Shown here: positions 1 to 11,601 of the stretch, piece by piece
How positions within the stretch are numbered: position 1 is the first letter of the stretch
How the letters are laid out: the number at the start of each line of letters is the position of its first letter
From: Tipula vernalis
Taxonomy: Eukaryota > Arthropoda > Insecta > Diptera > Tipulidae
Assembly (NCBI GenBank): GCA_958295665.1
Contig: OY282560.1
Span: forward strand, 49,910,333-49,974,332
Direction: 5' to 3'
Length of the DNA: 64,000 nt
The notes under the pieces: generated by a model
Told to the model about the DNA's origin: nothing
What the model saw: the letters and a program-made list of their open reading frames with translations, nothing else
Database searches by the model: none
Made by a program: the position numbers and the translations under genes

Positions 1-182
1 TCACCTGAACTATAGACCACAAAGTCAGGGCTCCAAAGAGTGAGCTCCGGCATTTGTGCTCCGATTCCGATGATTAATACCTCTATAAATAGGCGTTGAG
101 CCCTGTAATTATTGTGCCAACGATCATTTAGATTGTTTGAATATTTCTACACATTTTGGAGAAAATTCAATTTTATTGAAAA
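1..182 (+). repeat. Representative family A monomer
   Basis: First full monomer, 182 bp. Two short dyads are visible in the family. TTCAAT-TTT-ATTGAA lies at the end of each monomer. In most other copies ATTGATA-CCTC-TATCAAT lies in the middle (7-bp perfect arms, 4-nt loop). In this copy the second dyad is broken because it reads ATTAATA and TATAAAT. The copy also reads ATTATTGTGCC where most copies have ATTATCGTGCC. Confidence 0.9.
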
Positions 183-2184
183 TCAACTGAACTATAGACC
201 ACAAAGTCAGGGCTGCAAATTGTAAGCTCCGGCAATTGTGCTCCGATTCCGATGATTGATACCTCTATCAATAGGCATTGAGCCCTGTAATTATTGTGCC
301 AACGATCATTAAGATTGTTTGAATATTTTAATACATTAAGGAGAATATTCAATTTTATTGAAAATCACCTGAACTATAGACCACAAAGTCAGGGCTCCAA
401 AGAGTGAGCTCCGGCATTTGTGCTCCGATCCCGATGATTGATACCTCAATCAATAGGCGTTGAGCCCTGTAATTATCGTGCCAACGATCATTTGGATTGT
501 TCGAATATTTCTACACATTTTGGAGAAAATTTAATTTTATTGAAAATCACCTGAACTATAGACCACAAAGTCAGGGCTCCAAAGTGTGTGCTCCGGCAAT
601 TGTGCTCCGATTCCGATGATTGATACCTCTATCAATAAGTGTTGAGCCCTGTAATTATCGTGCCAACGGGCATTTGGATCGTTCGAATATTTTAACACAT
701 TTAGGAGAAAATTCAATTTTATTGAAAATCACCTGAACTATAGACCACAAAGTCATGGCTCCAAATAGTGAGCTCCGGCATTTGTGTTCCGATTCCGATG
801 ATTGATACCTGTATCAATAGGCGTTGAGCCCTGTAATTATCGTGCCAACGATCATTTGCATTGTTCGAATATTTCTACACATTTTGGAGAAAATTTAATT
901 TTATTGAAAATCACCTGAACTATAGACCACAAAGTCAGGGCTCCAAAGTGTGAGCTCCGGCAAATGTGCTTCGATTCCGATGATTGATACCTCTATCAAT
1001 AGGCGTTGAGCCCTGTAATTATCGTGCCAACGGGCATTTGGATTGTTCGAATATTTCTACACATTTTGGAGAAAATTCAATTTTATTGAAAATCACCTGA
1101 ACTATAGACCACAAAGTCAGGGCTCCAAAGAGTGAGCTCCGGCATTTGTGCTCCGATTCCGATGATTGATACCTCTATAAATAGGCGTTGAAACCTGTAA
1201 TTATCGTGCCAACGATCATTTAAATTGTTCGAATATTTCTACACATTTTGGAGAAAATTCAATTTTATTGAAAATCACCTGAACTATAGACCACAAAGTC
1301 AGGGCTGCAAATTGTAAGCTCCGGCAATTGTGCTCCGATTCCGATGATTGATACCTCTATCAATAGGCATTGAGCCCTGTAATTATTGTGCCAACGATCA
1401 TTTAGATTGTTTGAATATTTTAATACATTAAGGAGAATATTCAATTTTATTGAAAATCACCTGAACTATAGACCACAAAGTCAGGGCTCCAAAGAGTGAG
1501 CTCCGGCATTTGTGCTCCGATTCCGATGATTGATACCTGTATCAATAGGCGTTGAGCCCTGAAATTATCGTGCCAACGATCATTTGGATTGTTCGAATAT
1601 TTCTACACATTTTGGAGAAAATTTAATTTTATTGAAAATCACCTGAACTATAGACCACAAAGTCAGGGCTCCAAAGTGTGAGCTCCGGCAATTGTGCTCC
1701 GATTCCGATCATTGATACCTCTATCAATAGGCGTTGAGCCCTGTAATTATCGTGCCAACGGCCATTTGGATTGTTCGAATATTTCTACACATTTTGGAGA
1801 AAATTTAGTTTTATTGAAAATCACCTGAACTATAGACCACAAAGTCAGGGCTCTAAAGTGTGAGCTCCGGCAATTGTGCTCCGATTCCGATGATTGATAC
1901 CTCTATAAATAGGTGCTGAGCCCTGTAATTATCGTGCCAACGGCCATTTGGATCGTTCAAATATGATAACACATTTAGTAGAAAATTTAATTTTATTGAA
2001 AATCACCTGAACTATAGACCACAAAGTCAGAGCTCCAAAGAGTGAGCTCCGGCATTTGTGTTCCGATTCCGATGATTGATACCTCTATCAATAGGCGTTG
2101 AGCCCTGTAATTATCGTGCCAACGATCATTTGGATTGTTCGAATATTTCTACACATTTTGGAGAAAATTCAATTTTATTGAAAA
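1..2184 (+). repeat. Family A higher-order repeat, copy 1 (12-mer, 2184 bp)
   Basis: Twelve monomers recognisable by private variants in fixed order. Position 1 has TATAAATAGG. Position 2 starts TCAACTG and has GGGCTGCAAATTGTAAG. Position 3 has GATCCCGATG with CCTCAATCAA. Position 4 has GTGTGTGCTCC and AATAAGTGTTGAG. Position 5 has GTCATGGCTCCAAATAG. Position 6 has GGCAAATGTGCTTCG. Position 7 has GTTGAAACCTG. Position 8 repeats the position-2 type. Position 11 has GGGCTCTAAAG and CAAATATGATAACAC. Position 12 has AGTCAGAGCTCC. The same order restarts at 2185. Confidence 0.9.
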
Positions 2185-4367
2185 TCACCTGAACTATAGA
2201 CCACAAAGTCAGGGCTCCAAAGAGTGAGCTCCGGCATTTGTGCTCCGATTCCGATGATTAATACCTCTATAAATAGGCGTTGAGCCCTGTAATTATTGTG
2301 CCAACGATCATTTAGATTGTTTGAATATTTCTACACATTTTGGAGAAAATTCAATTTTATTGAAAATCAACTGAACTATAGACCACAAAGTCAGGGCTGC
2401 AAATTGTAAGCTCCGGCAATTGTGCTCCGATTCCGATGATTGATACCTCTATCAATAGGCATTGAGCCCTGTAATTATTGTGCCAACGATCATTTAGATT
2501 GTTTGAATATTTTAATACATTAAGGAGAATATTCAATTTTATTGAAAATCACCTGAACTATAGACCACAAAGTCAGGGCTCCAAAGAGTGAGCTCCGGCA
2601 TTTGTGCTCCGATCCCGATGATTGATACCTCAATCAATAGGCGTTGAGCCCTGTAATTATCGTGCCAACGATCATTTGGATTGTTCGAATATTTCTACAC
2701 ATTTTGGAGAAAATTTAATTTTATTGAAAATCACCTGAACTATAGACCACAAAGTCAGGGCTCCAAAGTGTGTGCTCCGGCAATTGTGCTCCGATTCCGA
2801 TGATTGATACCTCTATCAATAAGTGTTGAGCCCTGTAATTATCGTGCCAACGGGCATTTGGATCGTTCGAATATTTTAACACATTTAGGAGAAAATTCAA
2901 TTTTATTGAAAATCACCTGAACTATAGACCACAAAGTCATGGCTCCAAATAGTGAGCTCCGGCATTTGTGTTCCGATTCCGATGATTGATACCTGTATCA
3001 ATAGGCGTTGAGCCCTGTAATTATCGTGCCAACGATCATTTGCATTGTTCGAATATTTCTTCACATTTTGGAGAAAATTTAATTTAATTGAAAATCACCT
3101 GAACTATAGACCACAAAGTCAGGGCTCCAAAGTGTGAGCTCCGGCAAATGTGCTTCGATTCCGATGATTGATACCTCTATCAATAGGCGTTGAGCCCTGT
3201 AATTATCGTGCCAACGGGCATTTGGATTGTTCGAATATTTCTACACATTTTGGAGAAAATTCAATTTTATTGAAAATCACCTGAACTATAGACCACAAAG
3301 TCAGGGCTCCAAAGAGTGAGCTCCGGCATTTGTGCTCCGATTCCGATGATTGATACCTCTATAAATAGGCGTTGAAACCTGTAATTATCGTGCCAACGAT
3401 CATTTAAATTGTTCGAATATTTCTACACATTTTGGAGAAAATTCAATTTTATTGAAAATCACCTGAACTATAGACCACAAAGTCAGAGCTCCAAAGAGTG
3501 AGCTCCGGCATTTGTGTTCCGATTCCGATGATTGATACCTCTATCAATAGGCGTTGAGCCCTGTAATTATCGTGCCAACGATCATTTGGATTGTTCGAAT
3601 ATTTCTACACATTTTGGAGAAAATTTAGTTTTATTGAAAATCACCTGAACTATAGACCACAAAGTCAGGGTTCCAAAGAGTGAGCTCCGGCATTTGTGCT
3701 CCGATTCCGATGATTGATACCTCTAACAATAGGCGTTGAGCCCTGTAATTATCGTGCCAACGGGCATTTGGATTGTTCGAATATTTCTACACATTTTGAA
3801 GAAAATTCAATTTTATTGAAAATCACCTGAACTATAGACCACAAAGTCAGGGCTCCAAAGAGTGAGCTCCGGCATTTGTGCTCCGATTCGATGATTGATA
3901 CCTCAATCAATAGGCGTTGAGCCCTGTAATTATCGTGCCAACGGCCATTTGGATTGTTCGAATATTTCTACACATTTTGGAGAAAATTTAGTTTTATTGA
4001 AAATCACCTGAACTATAGACCACAAAGTCAGGGCTCTAAAGTGTGAGCTCCGGCAATTGTGCTCCGATGCCGATGATTGATACCTCTATAAATAGGTGTT
4101 GAGCCCTGTAATTATCGTGCCAACGGCCATTTGGATCGTTCAAATATGATAACACATTTAGTAGAAAATTTAATTTTATTGAAAATCACCTGAACTATAG
4201 ACCACAAAGTCAGGGCTCCAAAGAGTGAGCTCCGGCATTTGTGTTCCGATTCCGATGATTGATACCTCTATCAATAGGCGTTGAGCCCTGTAATTATCGT
4301 GCCAACGATCATTTAGATTGTTCGAATATTTCTACACATTTTTGGGAAATCTCAATTTTATTGAAAA
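2185..4367 (+). repeat. Family A higher-order repeat, copy 2 (2183 bp)
   Basis: Positions 1-7 (2185-3458) repeat copy 1 almost base for base, at an offset of exactly 2184 bp. Position 8 (3459) instead resembles position 12 of copy 1 (AGTCAGAGCTCC, GTGTTCCG), so the 8-9 segment has been exchanged. Position 11 (4004) again has GGGCTCTAAAG and CAAATATGATAACAC. A single-base deletion at about 3890 (GATTCGATG for GATTCCGATG) makes this copy one base shorter. Position 12 ends with an unusual TTTTTGGGAAATCTC. Confidence 0.88.
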
Positions 4368-6551
4368 TCACCTGAACTATAGACCACAAAGTCAGAGCTC
4401 CAAAGAGTGAGCTCCGGCATTTGTGCTCCGATTCCGATGATTGATACCTCTATAAATAGGCGTTGAGCCCTGTAATTATCGTGCCAACGATCATTTAGAT
4501 TGTTTGAATATTTCTACACATTTTGGAGAAAATTCAATTTTATTGAAAATCAACTGAACTATAGACCACAAAGTCAGGGCTGCAAATTGTAAGCTCCGGC
4601 AATTGTGCTCCGATTCCGATGATTGATACCTCTATCAATAGGCGTTGAGCCCTGTAATTATCGTGCCAACGGGCATTTGGATCGTTCGAATATTTCTACA
4701 CATTTTGGAGAAAATTCAATTTTATTGAAAATCACCTGAACTATAGACCACAAAGTCAGGGCTCCAAAGAGTGAGCTCCGGCATTTGTGCTCCGATCCCG
4801 ATGATTGATACCTCAATCAATAGGCGTTGAGCCCTGTAATTATCGTGCCAACGATCATTTGGATTGTTCGAATATTTCTACACATTTTGGAGAAAATTTA
4901 ATTTTATTGAAAATCACCTGAACTATAGACCACAAAGTCAGGGCTCCAAAGTGTGTGCTCCGGCAATTGTGCTCCGATTCCGATGATTGATACCTCTATC
5001 AATAAGTGTTGAGCCCTGTAATTATCGTGCCAACGGGCATTTGGATCGTTCGAATATTTTAACACATTTAGGAGAAAATTGAATTTTATTGAAAATCACC
5101 TGAACTATAGACCACAAAGTCATGGCTCCAAATAGTGAGCTCCGGCATTTGTGTTCCGATTCCGATGATTGATACCTGTATCAATAGGCGTTGAGCCCTG
5201 TAATTATCGTGCTAACGATCATTTGCATTGTTCGAATATTTCTACACATTTTGGAGAAAATTTAATTTTATTGAAAATCACCTGAACTATAGACCACAAA
5301 GTCAGGGCTCCAAAGTGTGAGCTCCGGCAAATGTGCTTCGATTCCGATGATTGATACCTCTATCAATAGGCGTTGAGCCCTGTAATTATCGTGCCAACGG
5401 GCATTTGGATTGTTCGAATATTTCTACACATTTTGGAGAAAATTCAATTTTATTGAAAATCACCTGAACTATAGACCACAAAGTCAGGGCTCCAAAGAGT
5501 GAGCTCCGGCATTTGTGCTCCGATTCCGATGATTGATACCTCTATCAATAGGCGTTGAAACCTGTAATTATCGTGCCAACGATCATTTAAATTGTTCGAA
5601 TATTTCTACACATTTTGGAGAAAATTCAATTTTATTGAAAATCACCTGAACTATAGACCACAAAGTCAGGGCTCCAAAGTGTGAGCTCCGGCAAATGTGC
5701 TTCGATTCCGATGATTGATACCTCTATCAATAGGCGTTGAAACCTGTAATTATCGTGCCAACGATCATTTAAATTGTTCGAATATTTCTACACATTTTGG
5801 AGAAAATTCAATTTTATTGAAAATCACCTGAACTATAGACCACAAAGTCAGGGCTCCAAAGTGTGAGCTCCGGCAATTGTGCTCCGATTCCGATGATTGA
5901 TACCTCTATCAATAGGCGTTGAGCCCTGTAATTATCGTGCCAACGATCATTTAGATTGTTCGAATATTTCTACACATTTTGGAGAAAAGTCAATTTTATT
6001 GAAAATCACCTGAACTATAGACCACAAAGTCAGAGCTCCAAAGTGTGAGCTCCGGCATTTGTGCTCCGATTCCGATGATTGATACCTCTATAAATATGCG
6101 TTGAGCCCAGTAATTATCGTGCCAACGGGCATTTGGATCGTTCGAATATTTCTACACATTTTGGAGAAAATTCAATTTTATTGAAAATCACCTGAACTAT
6201 AGACCACAAAGTCAGGGCTCCAAAGAGTGAGCTCCGGCATTTGTGCTCCGATTCCGATGATTGATACCTCTATCAATAGGCGTTGAGCCCTGTAATTATC
6301 GTGCCAACGGGCATTTGGATCGTTCGAATATTTTAACACATTTAGGAGAAAATTCAATTTTATTGAAAATCACCTGAACTATAGACCACAAAGTCAGGGC
6401 TCCAAAGAGTGAGCTCCGGCAATTGTGCTCCGATTCCGATGATTGATACCTCTATAAATAGGCGTTGAGCCCTGTAATTATCGTGCCAACGATCATTTGG
6501 ATTGTTCGAATATTTCTACACATTTTGGAGAAAATTTAATTTTATTGAAAA
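4368..6551 (+). repeat. Family A higher-order repeat, copy 3 (first 7 positions clear)
   Basis: Positions 1-7 (4368-5641) again follow the order: TCAACTG type at 4550, CCTCAATCAA at 4732, GTGTGTGCTCC at 4914, GTCATGGCTCC at 5096, GGCAAATGTGCTTCG at 5278 and GTTGAAACCTG at 5460. The next monomer (5642) is a hybrid, position-6 type in its first half and position-7 type in its second half. From there to 6551 the monomers are generic and no longer match positions 9-12 of copies 1 and 2. Confidence 0.8.
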
Positions 6552-7925
6552 TCACCTGAACTATAGACCACAAAGTCAGGGCTCCAAAGTGTGAGCTCCG
6601 GCGATTGTGCTCCGATTTCGATGATTGATACCTCTATCAATAGGCGTTGAGCCCTGTAATTATCGTGCCAACGGGCATATGGATCGTTCAAATATTTCTA
6701 CACATTTTGGAGAAAATTTAATTTTATTGAAAATCACCTGAACTAGATCACAAAGTCAGGGCTCCAAACAGTGAGCTCCGGCAATTGTGCTCCGATTCCG
6801 ATGATTGATACCTCTATAAATAGGCGTTGAGCCCTGTAATTATCGTGCCAACGATCATTTGGATCGTTCGAACATTTCTACACATTTTGGAGAAAATTCA
6901 ATTTTATTGAAACTCACCTGAACTATAGACCACAAAATAAGGGCTCCAAAGTGTGAGCTCCGGCATTTGTGCTCCGATTCCGATGATTGATACCTCTATA
7001 AATAGGCGTTGAGCCCAGTAATTATCGTGCCAACGATCATTTAGATTGTTCGAATATTTCTACACATTTTGGAGAAAATTCAATTTTATTGAAAATCACC
7101 TGAACTATAGACCACAAAGTCAGGGCTCCAAAGTGTGAGCTCCGGCATTTGTGCTCCGATTCCGATGATTGATACCTCTATCAATAGGCGTTGAGCCCTG
7201 TAATTATCGTGCCAACGATCATTTGGATTGTTCGAATATTTCTACACATTTTGGAGAAAATTTAATTTTATTGAAAATCACCTGAACTATAGACCACAAA
7301 ATAAGGGCTCCAAAGTGTGAGCTCCGGCATTTGTGCTCCGATTCCAATGATTGATACCTCTATCAATAGGCGTTGAGCCCTGTAATTATCGTGCCAACGG
7401 GCAATTGGATCGTTCGAATATTTTAACACATTTAGGAGAAAATTTAATTTTATTGAAAATCACCTGAACTATATACCACAAAGTCAGGGCTCCACAGAGT
7501 GAGCTGCGGCATTTGTGCTCCGATTCCGATGATTGATACCTCTATAAATAGGCGTTGAGCCCTGTAATTATCGTGCCAACGATCATTTGGATTGTTCGAA
7601 TATTTCTACACATTTTGGAGAAAATTCAATTTTATTGAAAATCACCTGAACTATAGACCACAAAATAAGGGCTCCAAAGTGTGAGCTCCGGCATTTGTGC
7701 TCCGATTCCGATGATTGATACCTCTATAAATAGGCGTTGAGCCCTGTAATTATCGTGCCAACGATCATTTAGATTGTTCGAATATTTCTACACATTTTGG
7801 AGAAAATTCAATTTTATTGAAAATCACCTGAACTATAGACCACAAAGTCAGGGCTCCAAAGAGTGAGCTCCGGCATTTGTGCTCCGATTCCGATGATTGA
7901 TACCTCTATCAATAGGCGTTGAGCC
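6552..7925 (+). repeat. Irregular distal part of the family A array with 364-bp dimer pattern
   Basis: Seven full monomers and a truncated one, outside the 12-mer order. The variant CACAAAATAAGGGCTCC occurs at 6931, 7295 and 7659, spaced exactly 364 bp (two monomers). One monomer has lost two bases (GAACTAGATCAC near 6741). Another has private changes (CTATATACC, CTCCACAGAG, GAGCTGCGG, 7471-7507). The last monomer begins at 7824 and stops at 7925 after GCGTTGAGCC. Confidence 0.85.
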
Positions 7926-7936
7926 TCATAGAAAAT
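7919..7936. other. Junction between satellite families A and B
   Basis: The family A monomer reads to GTTGAGCC, where its neighbours continue CTGTAATTATC. The sequence instead passes straight into TCATAGAAAATTCG, the start of the conserved box of family B, at 7925/7926. There is no spacer, no transposon end, and at most a base of microhomology. Upstream is pure A and downstream is pure B, with no interleaving. Confidence 0.93.
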
Positions 7937-8097
7937 TCGATTTTATTGAAAATCAACTGTGCTATAGCCCACAGATTTTGAACGGCAAAAATCTAAAATG
8001 CTCCAATTACGTTGGTCAATAGCTCTATCAATAGGCTTCAGGATCTGTATTTATTTTGCCAACTTGCATTTGGATTGCTCGAATATTTCTAAACATT
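7926..8097 (+). repeat. Representative family B monomer (172 bp)
   Basis: First complete B unit after the junction. It carries GATTTT-ATTG-AAAATC (6-bp perfect arms, 4-nt loop) near the start. The 7-bp word TCAATAG occurs twice, 12 bp apart, across the middle. In family A the same place has an inverted rather than a direct arrangement. Confidence 0.9.
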
Positions 8098-9009
8098 TCA
8101 TAGAAAATTCGATTTTATTGAAAATCAACTGTGCTATAGCCCACAGATTTTGAACGGCAAAAATATAAAATGCTCCGATTACGTTGGTCAATAACTCTAT
8201 CAATAGGCTTCAGGATCCGTATTTATTTTGCCAACTTGCATTTGGATTGCTCGAATATTTCTAAACATTTCATAGAAAATTCGATTTTATTGAAAATCAA
8301 CTGTGCTATAGCCCACAGATTTTGAACGGCAAAAATATAAAATGCTCCGATTACGTTGGTCAATAACTCTATCAATAGGCTTCAGGATCCGTATTTATTT
8401 TGCCAACTTGCATTTGGATTGCTCGAATATTTCTTAACATTTCATAGAAAATTCGATTTTATTGAAAATCAACTGTGCTGCCCACAAATTTTGAACGGTA
8501 AAAATCTAAAATGCTCCGATTACGTTGGTCAATAGCTCTATCAATAGGCTTTAGGATCTGTATTTATTTTGCCAACTTGCATTTGGATTGCTCGAATATT
8601 TCTAAACATTTCATAGAAAATTCGATTTTATTGAAAATCAACTGTGCTATAGCCCACAGATTTTGAACGGCAAAAATATAAAATGCTCCGATTACGTTGG
8701 TCAATAACTCTATCAATAGGCTTCAGGATCCGTATTTATTTTGCCAACTTGCATTTGGATTGCTCGAATATTTCTAAACATTTCATAGAAAATTCGATTT
8801 TATTGAAAATCAACTGTGCTATAGCCCACAGATTTTGAACGGCAAAAATATAAAATGCTCCGATTACGTTGGTCAATAACTCTATCAATAGGCTTCAGGA
8901 TCCGTATTTATTTTGCCAACTTGCATTTGGATTGCTCGAATATTTCTAAACATTTCATAGAAAATTCGATTTTATTGAAAATCAACTGTGCTATAGCCCA
9001 CAGATTTTG

Positions 9010-10580
9010 AACGGCAAAAATATAAAATGCTCCGATTACGTTGGCCAATAGCTCTATCAATAGGCTTCAGGATCTGTATTTATTTTGCTAACTTGCATTT
9101 GGATTGCTCGAATATTTCTAACCATTTAATAGAAAATTCGATTTTATTGAAAATCAACTGTGCTATTTATAGCCCACAGATTTTGAACGGCAAAAATCTA
9201 AAATGCTCCAATTACGTTGGTCAATAGCTCTATCAATAGGCTTCAGGATCTGTATTTATTTTTCTAACTTGCATTTTGATTGCTCGAATATTTCTAAACA
9301 TTTCATAGAAAATTCGATTTTATTGAAAATCAACTGTGCTATAGCCCACAAATTTTGAACGGCAAAAATCTAAAATGCTCCGATAACGTTGGTCAATAAC
9401 TCTATCAATAGGCTTTAGGATCCGTATTTATTTTGCCAACTTGCATTTGGATTGCTCGAATATTTCTAAACATTTCATAGAAAATTCGATTTTATTGAAA
9501 ATCAACTGTGCTGCCCACAAATTTTGAACGGCAAAAATATAAAATGCTCCGATTACGTTGGTCAATAACTCTATCAATAGGCTTCAGGATCCGTATTTAT
9601 TTTGCCAACTTGCATTTGGATTGCTCGAATATTTCTTAACATTTCATAGAAAATTCGATTTTATTGAAAATCAACTGTGCTATTTATAGCCCACAGATTT
9701 TGAACGGCAAAAATATAAAATGCTCCGATTACGTTGGTCAATAGCTCTATCAATAGGCTTCAGGATCTGTATTTATTTTGCTAACTTGCATTTGGATTGC
9801 TCGAATATTTCTAACCATTTAATAGAAAATTCGATTTTATTGAAAATCAACTGTGCTATTTATAGCCCACAGATTTTGAACGGCAAAAATCTAAAATGCT
9901 CCAATTACGTTGGTCAATAGCTCTATCAATAGGCTTCAGGATCTGTATTTATTTTTCTAACTTGCATTTTGATTGCTCGAATATTTCTAACCATTTAATA
10001 GAAAATTCGATTTTATTGAAAATCAACTGTGCTATATAGCCCACAGATTTTGAACGGCAAAAATCTAAAATGCTCCAATTACGTTGGTCAATAGCTCTAT
10101 CAATAGGCTTCAGGATCTGTATTTATTTTGGCAACTTGCATTTGGATTGCTCAAATATTTCTTAACATTTCATAGAAAATTCGATTTTATTGAAAATCAA
10201 CTGTGCTGCCCACAAATTTTGAACGGCAAAAATATAAAATGCTCCGATTACGTTGGTCAATAACTCTATCAATAGGCTTCAGGATCCGTATTTATTTTGC
10301 CAACTTGCATTTGGATTGCTCGAATATTTCTTAACATTTCATAGAAAATTCGATTTTATTGAAAATCAACTGTGCTGCCCACATATTTTGAACGGCAAAA
10401 ATCTAAAATGCTCCAATTACGTTGGTCAATAACTCTATCAATAGGCTTTAGGATCTGTATTTATTTTGCTAACTTGCATTTGGATTGCTCGAATATTTCT
10501 AAACATTTCATAGAAAATTCGATTTTATTGAAAATCAACTGTGCTATAGCCCATAGATTTTGAATGGCAAAAATATAAAA
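9010..10580 (+). repeat. Divergent family B monomers near the array edge, 693-bp repeat
   Basis: Monomers here carry changes scarce elsewhere: TTTTTCTAACTTGC with CATTTTGATTGC (about 9260 and 9953), AACCATTTAATAG (about 9120, 9812 and 9990), GCTATTTATAGCC (about 9163, 9678 and 9853) and GCTATATAGCC (about 10030). The stretch 9027-9300 is repeated at 9720-9993, an offset of 693 bp. That equals four units corrected for one 3-bp loss and two 4-bp gains. Confidence 0.8.
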
Positions 10581-11601
10581 TGCTCCGATTACGTTGGTCA
10601 ATAGCTCTATCAATAGGCTTCAGGATCCGTATTTATTTTGCCAACTTGCATTTGGATTGCTCGAATATTTCTAAACATTTCATAGAAAATTCGATTTTAT
10701 TGAAAATCAACTGTGCTATAGCCCACAGATTTTGAACGGCAAAAATATAAAATGCTCCGATTACGTTGGTCAATAGCTCTATCAATAGGCTTTAGGATCT
10801 GTATTTATTTTGCCAACTTGCATTTGGATTGCTCGAATATTTCTAAACATTTCATAGAAAATTCGATTTTATTGAAAATCAACTGTGCTATAGCCCACAG
10901 ATTTTGAACGGCAAAAATCTAAAATGCTCCAATTACGTTGGTCAATAGCTCTATCAATAGGCTTCAGGATCTGTATTTATTTTGCCAACTTGCATTTGGA
11001 TTGCTCGAATATTTCTAAACATTTCATAGAAAATTCGATTTTATTGAAAATCAACTGTGCTATAGCCTACAGATTTTGAACGGCAAAAATATAAAATGCT
11101 CCGATTACGTTGGTCAATAGCTCTATCAATAGGCTTCAGGATCCGTATTTATTTTGCCAACTTGCATTTGGATTGCTCGAATATTTCTAAACATTTCATA
11201 GAAAATTCGATTTTATTGAAAATCAACTGTGCTATAGCCCACAGATTTTGAACGGCAAAAATATAAAATGCTCCGATTACGTTGGTCAATAGCTCTATCA
11301 ATAGGCTTTAGGATCTGTATTTATTTTGCCAACTTGCATTTGGATTGCTCGAATATTTCTAAACATTTCATAGAAAATTCGATTTTATTGAAAATCAACT
11401 GTGCTATAGCCCACAGATTTTGAACGGCAAAAATCTAAAATGCTCCAATTACGTTGGTCAATAGCTCTATCAATAGGCTTCAGGATCTGTATTTATTTTG
11501 CCAACTTGCATTTGGATTGCCCGAATATTTCTAAACATTTCATAGAAAATTCGATTTTATTGAAAATCAACTGTGCTATAGCCCACAGATTTTGAACGGC
11601 A
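10570..11601 (+). repeat. Family B 516-bp trimer repeat
   Basis: Monomer types follow a three-step cycle. First comes ATATAAA with CCGATT and GGATCCG, then ATATAAA with CTTTAGGATCTG, then ATCTAAA with CCAATT and CTTCAGGATCTG. The cycle at about 10570, 10742 and 10914 repeats at about 11086, 11258 and 11430. Private changes such as GCCCATAGATTTTGAATGG (about 10549) and GCCTACAG (about 11065) show the copies have drifted slightly. Confidence 0.75.

Larger units (their letters stand above)
1..7925 (+). repeat. Satellite family A tandem array (182-bp monomer)
   Basis: Head-to-tail array, all monomers in one orientation. Taking the word TCACCTGAAC (or TCAACTGAAC) as start, monomers begin at 1, 183, 365, 547, 729, 911, 1093 and so on at exactly 182 bp. 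Departures are few: one base lost near 3890 and two lost near 6745. There are 43 complete monomers and a final one cut off at its base 102. Each monomer holds a box with TTTTATTGAAAATC, the word CTATAGACCACAAAG, a GC-richer centre (GGGCTCCAAAGAGTGAGCTC) that is typical of A and absent from B, then CTCCGATTCCGATGATTGAT and TTCGAATATTTCTAC. No coding frame is present. The array starts before base 1. A role in centromere or heterochromatin structure is inferred from the organisation only. Confidence 0.97.
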
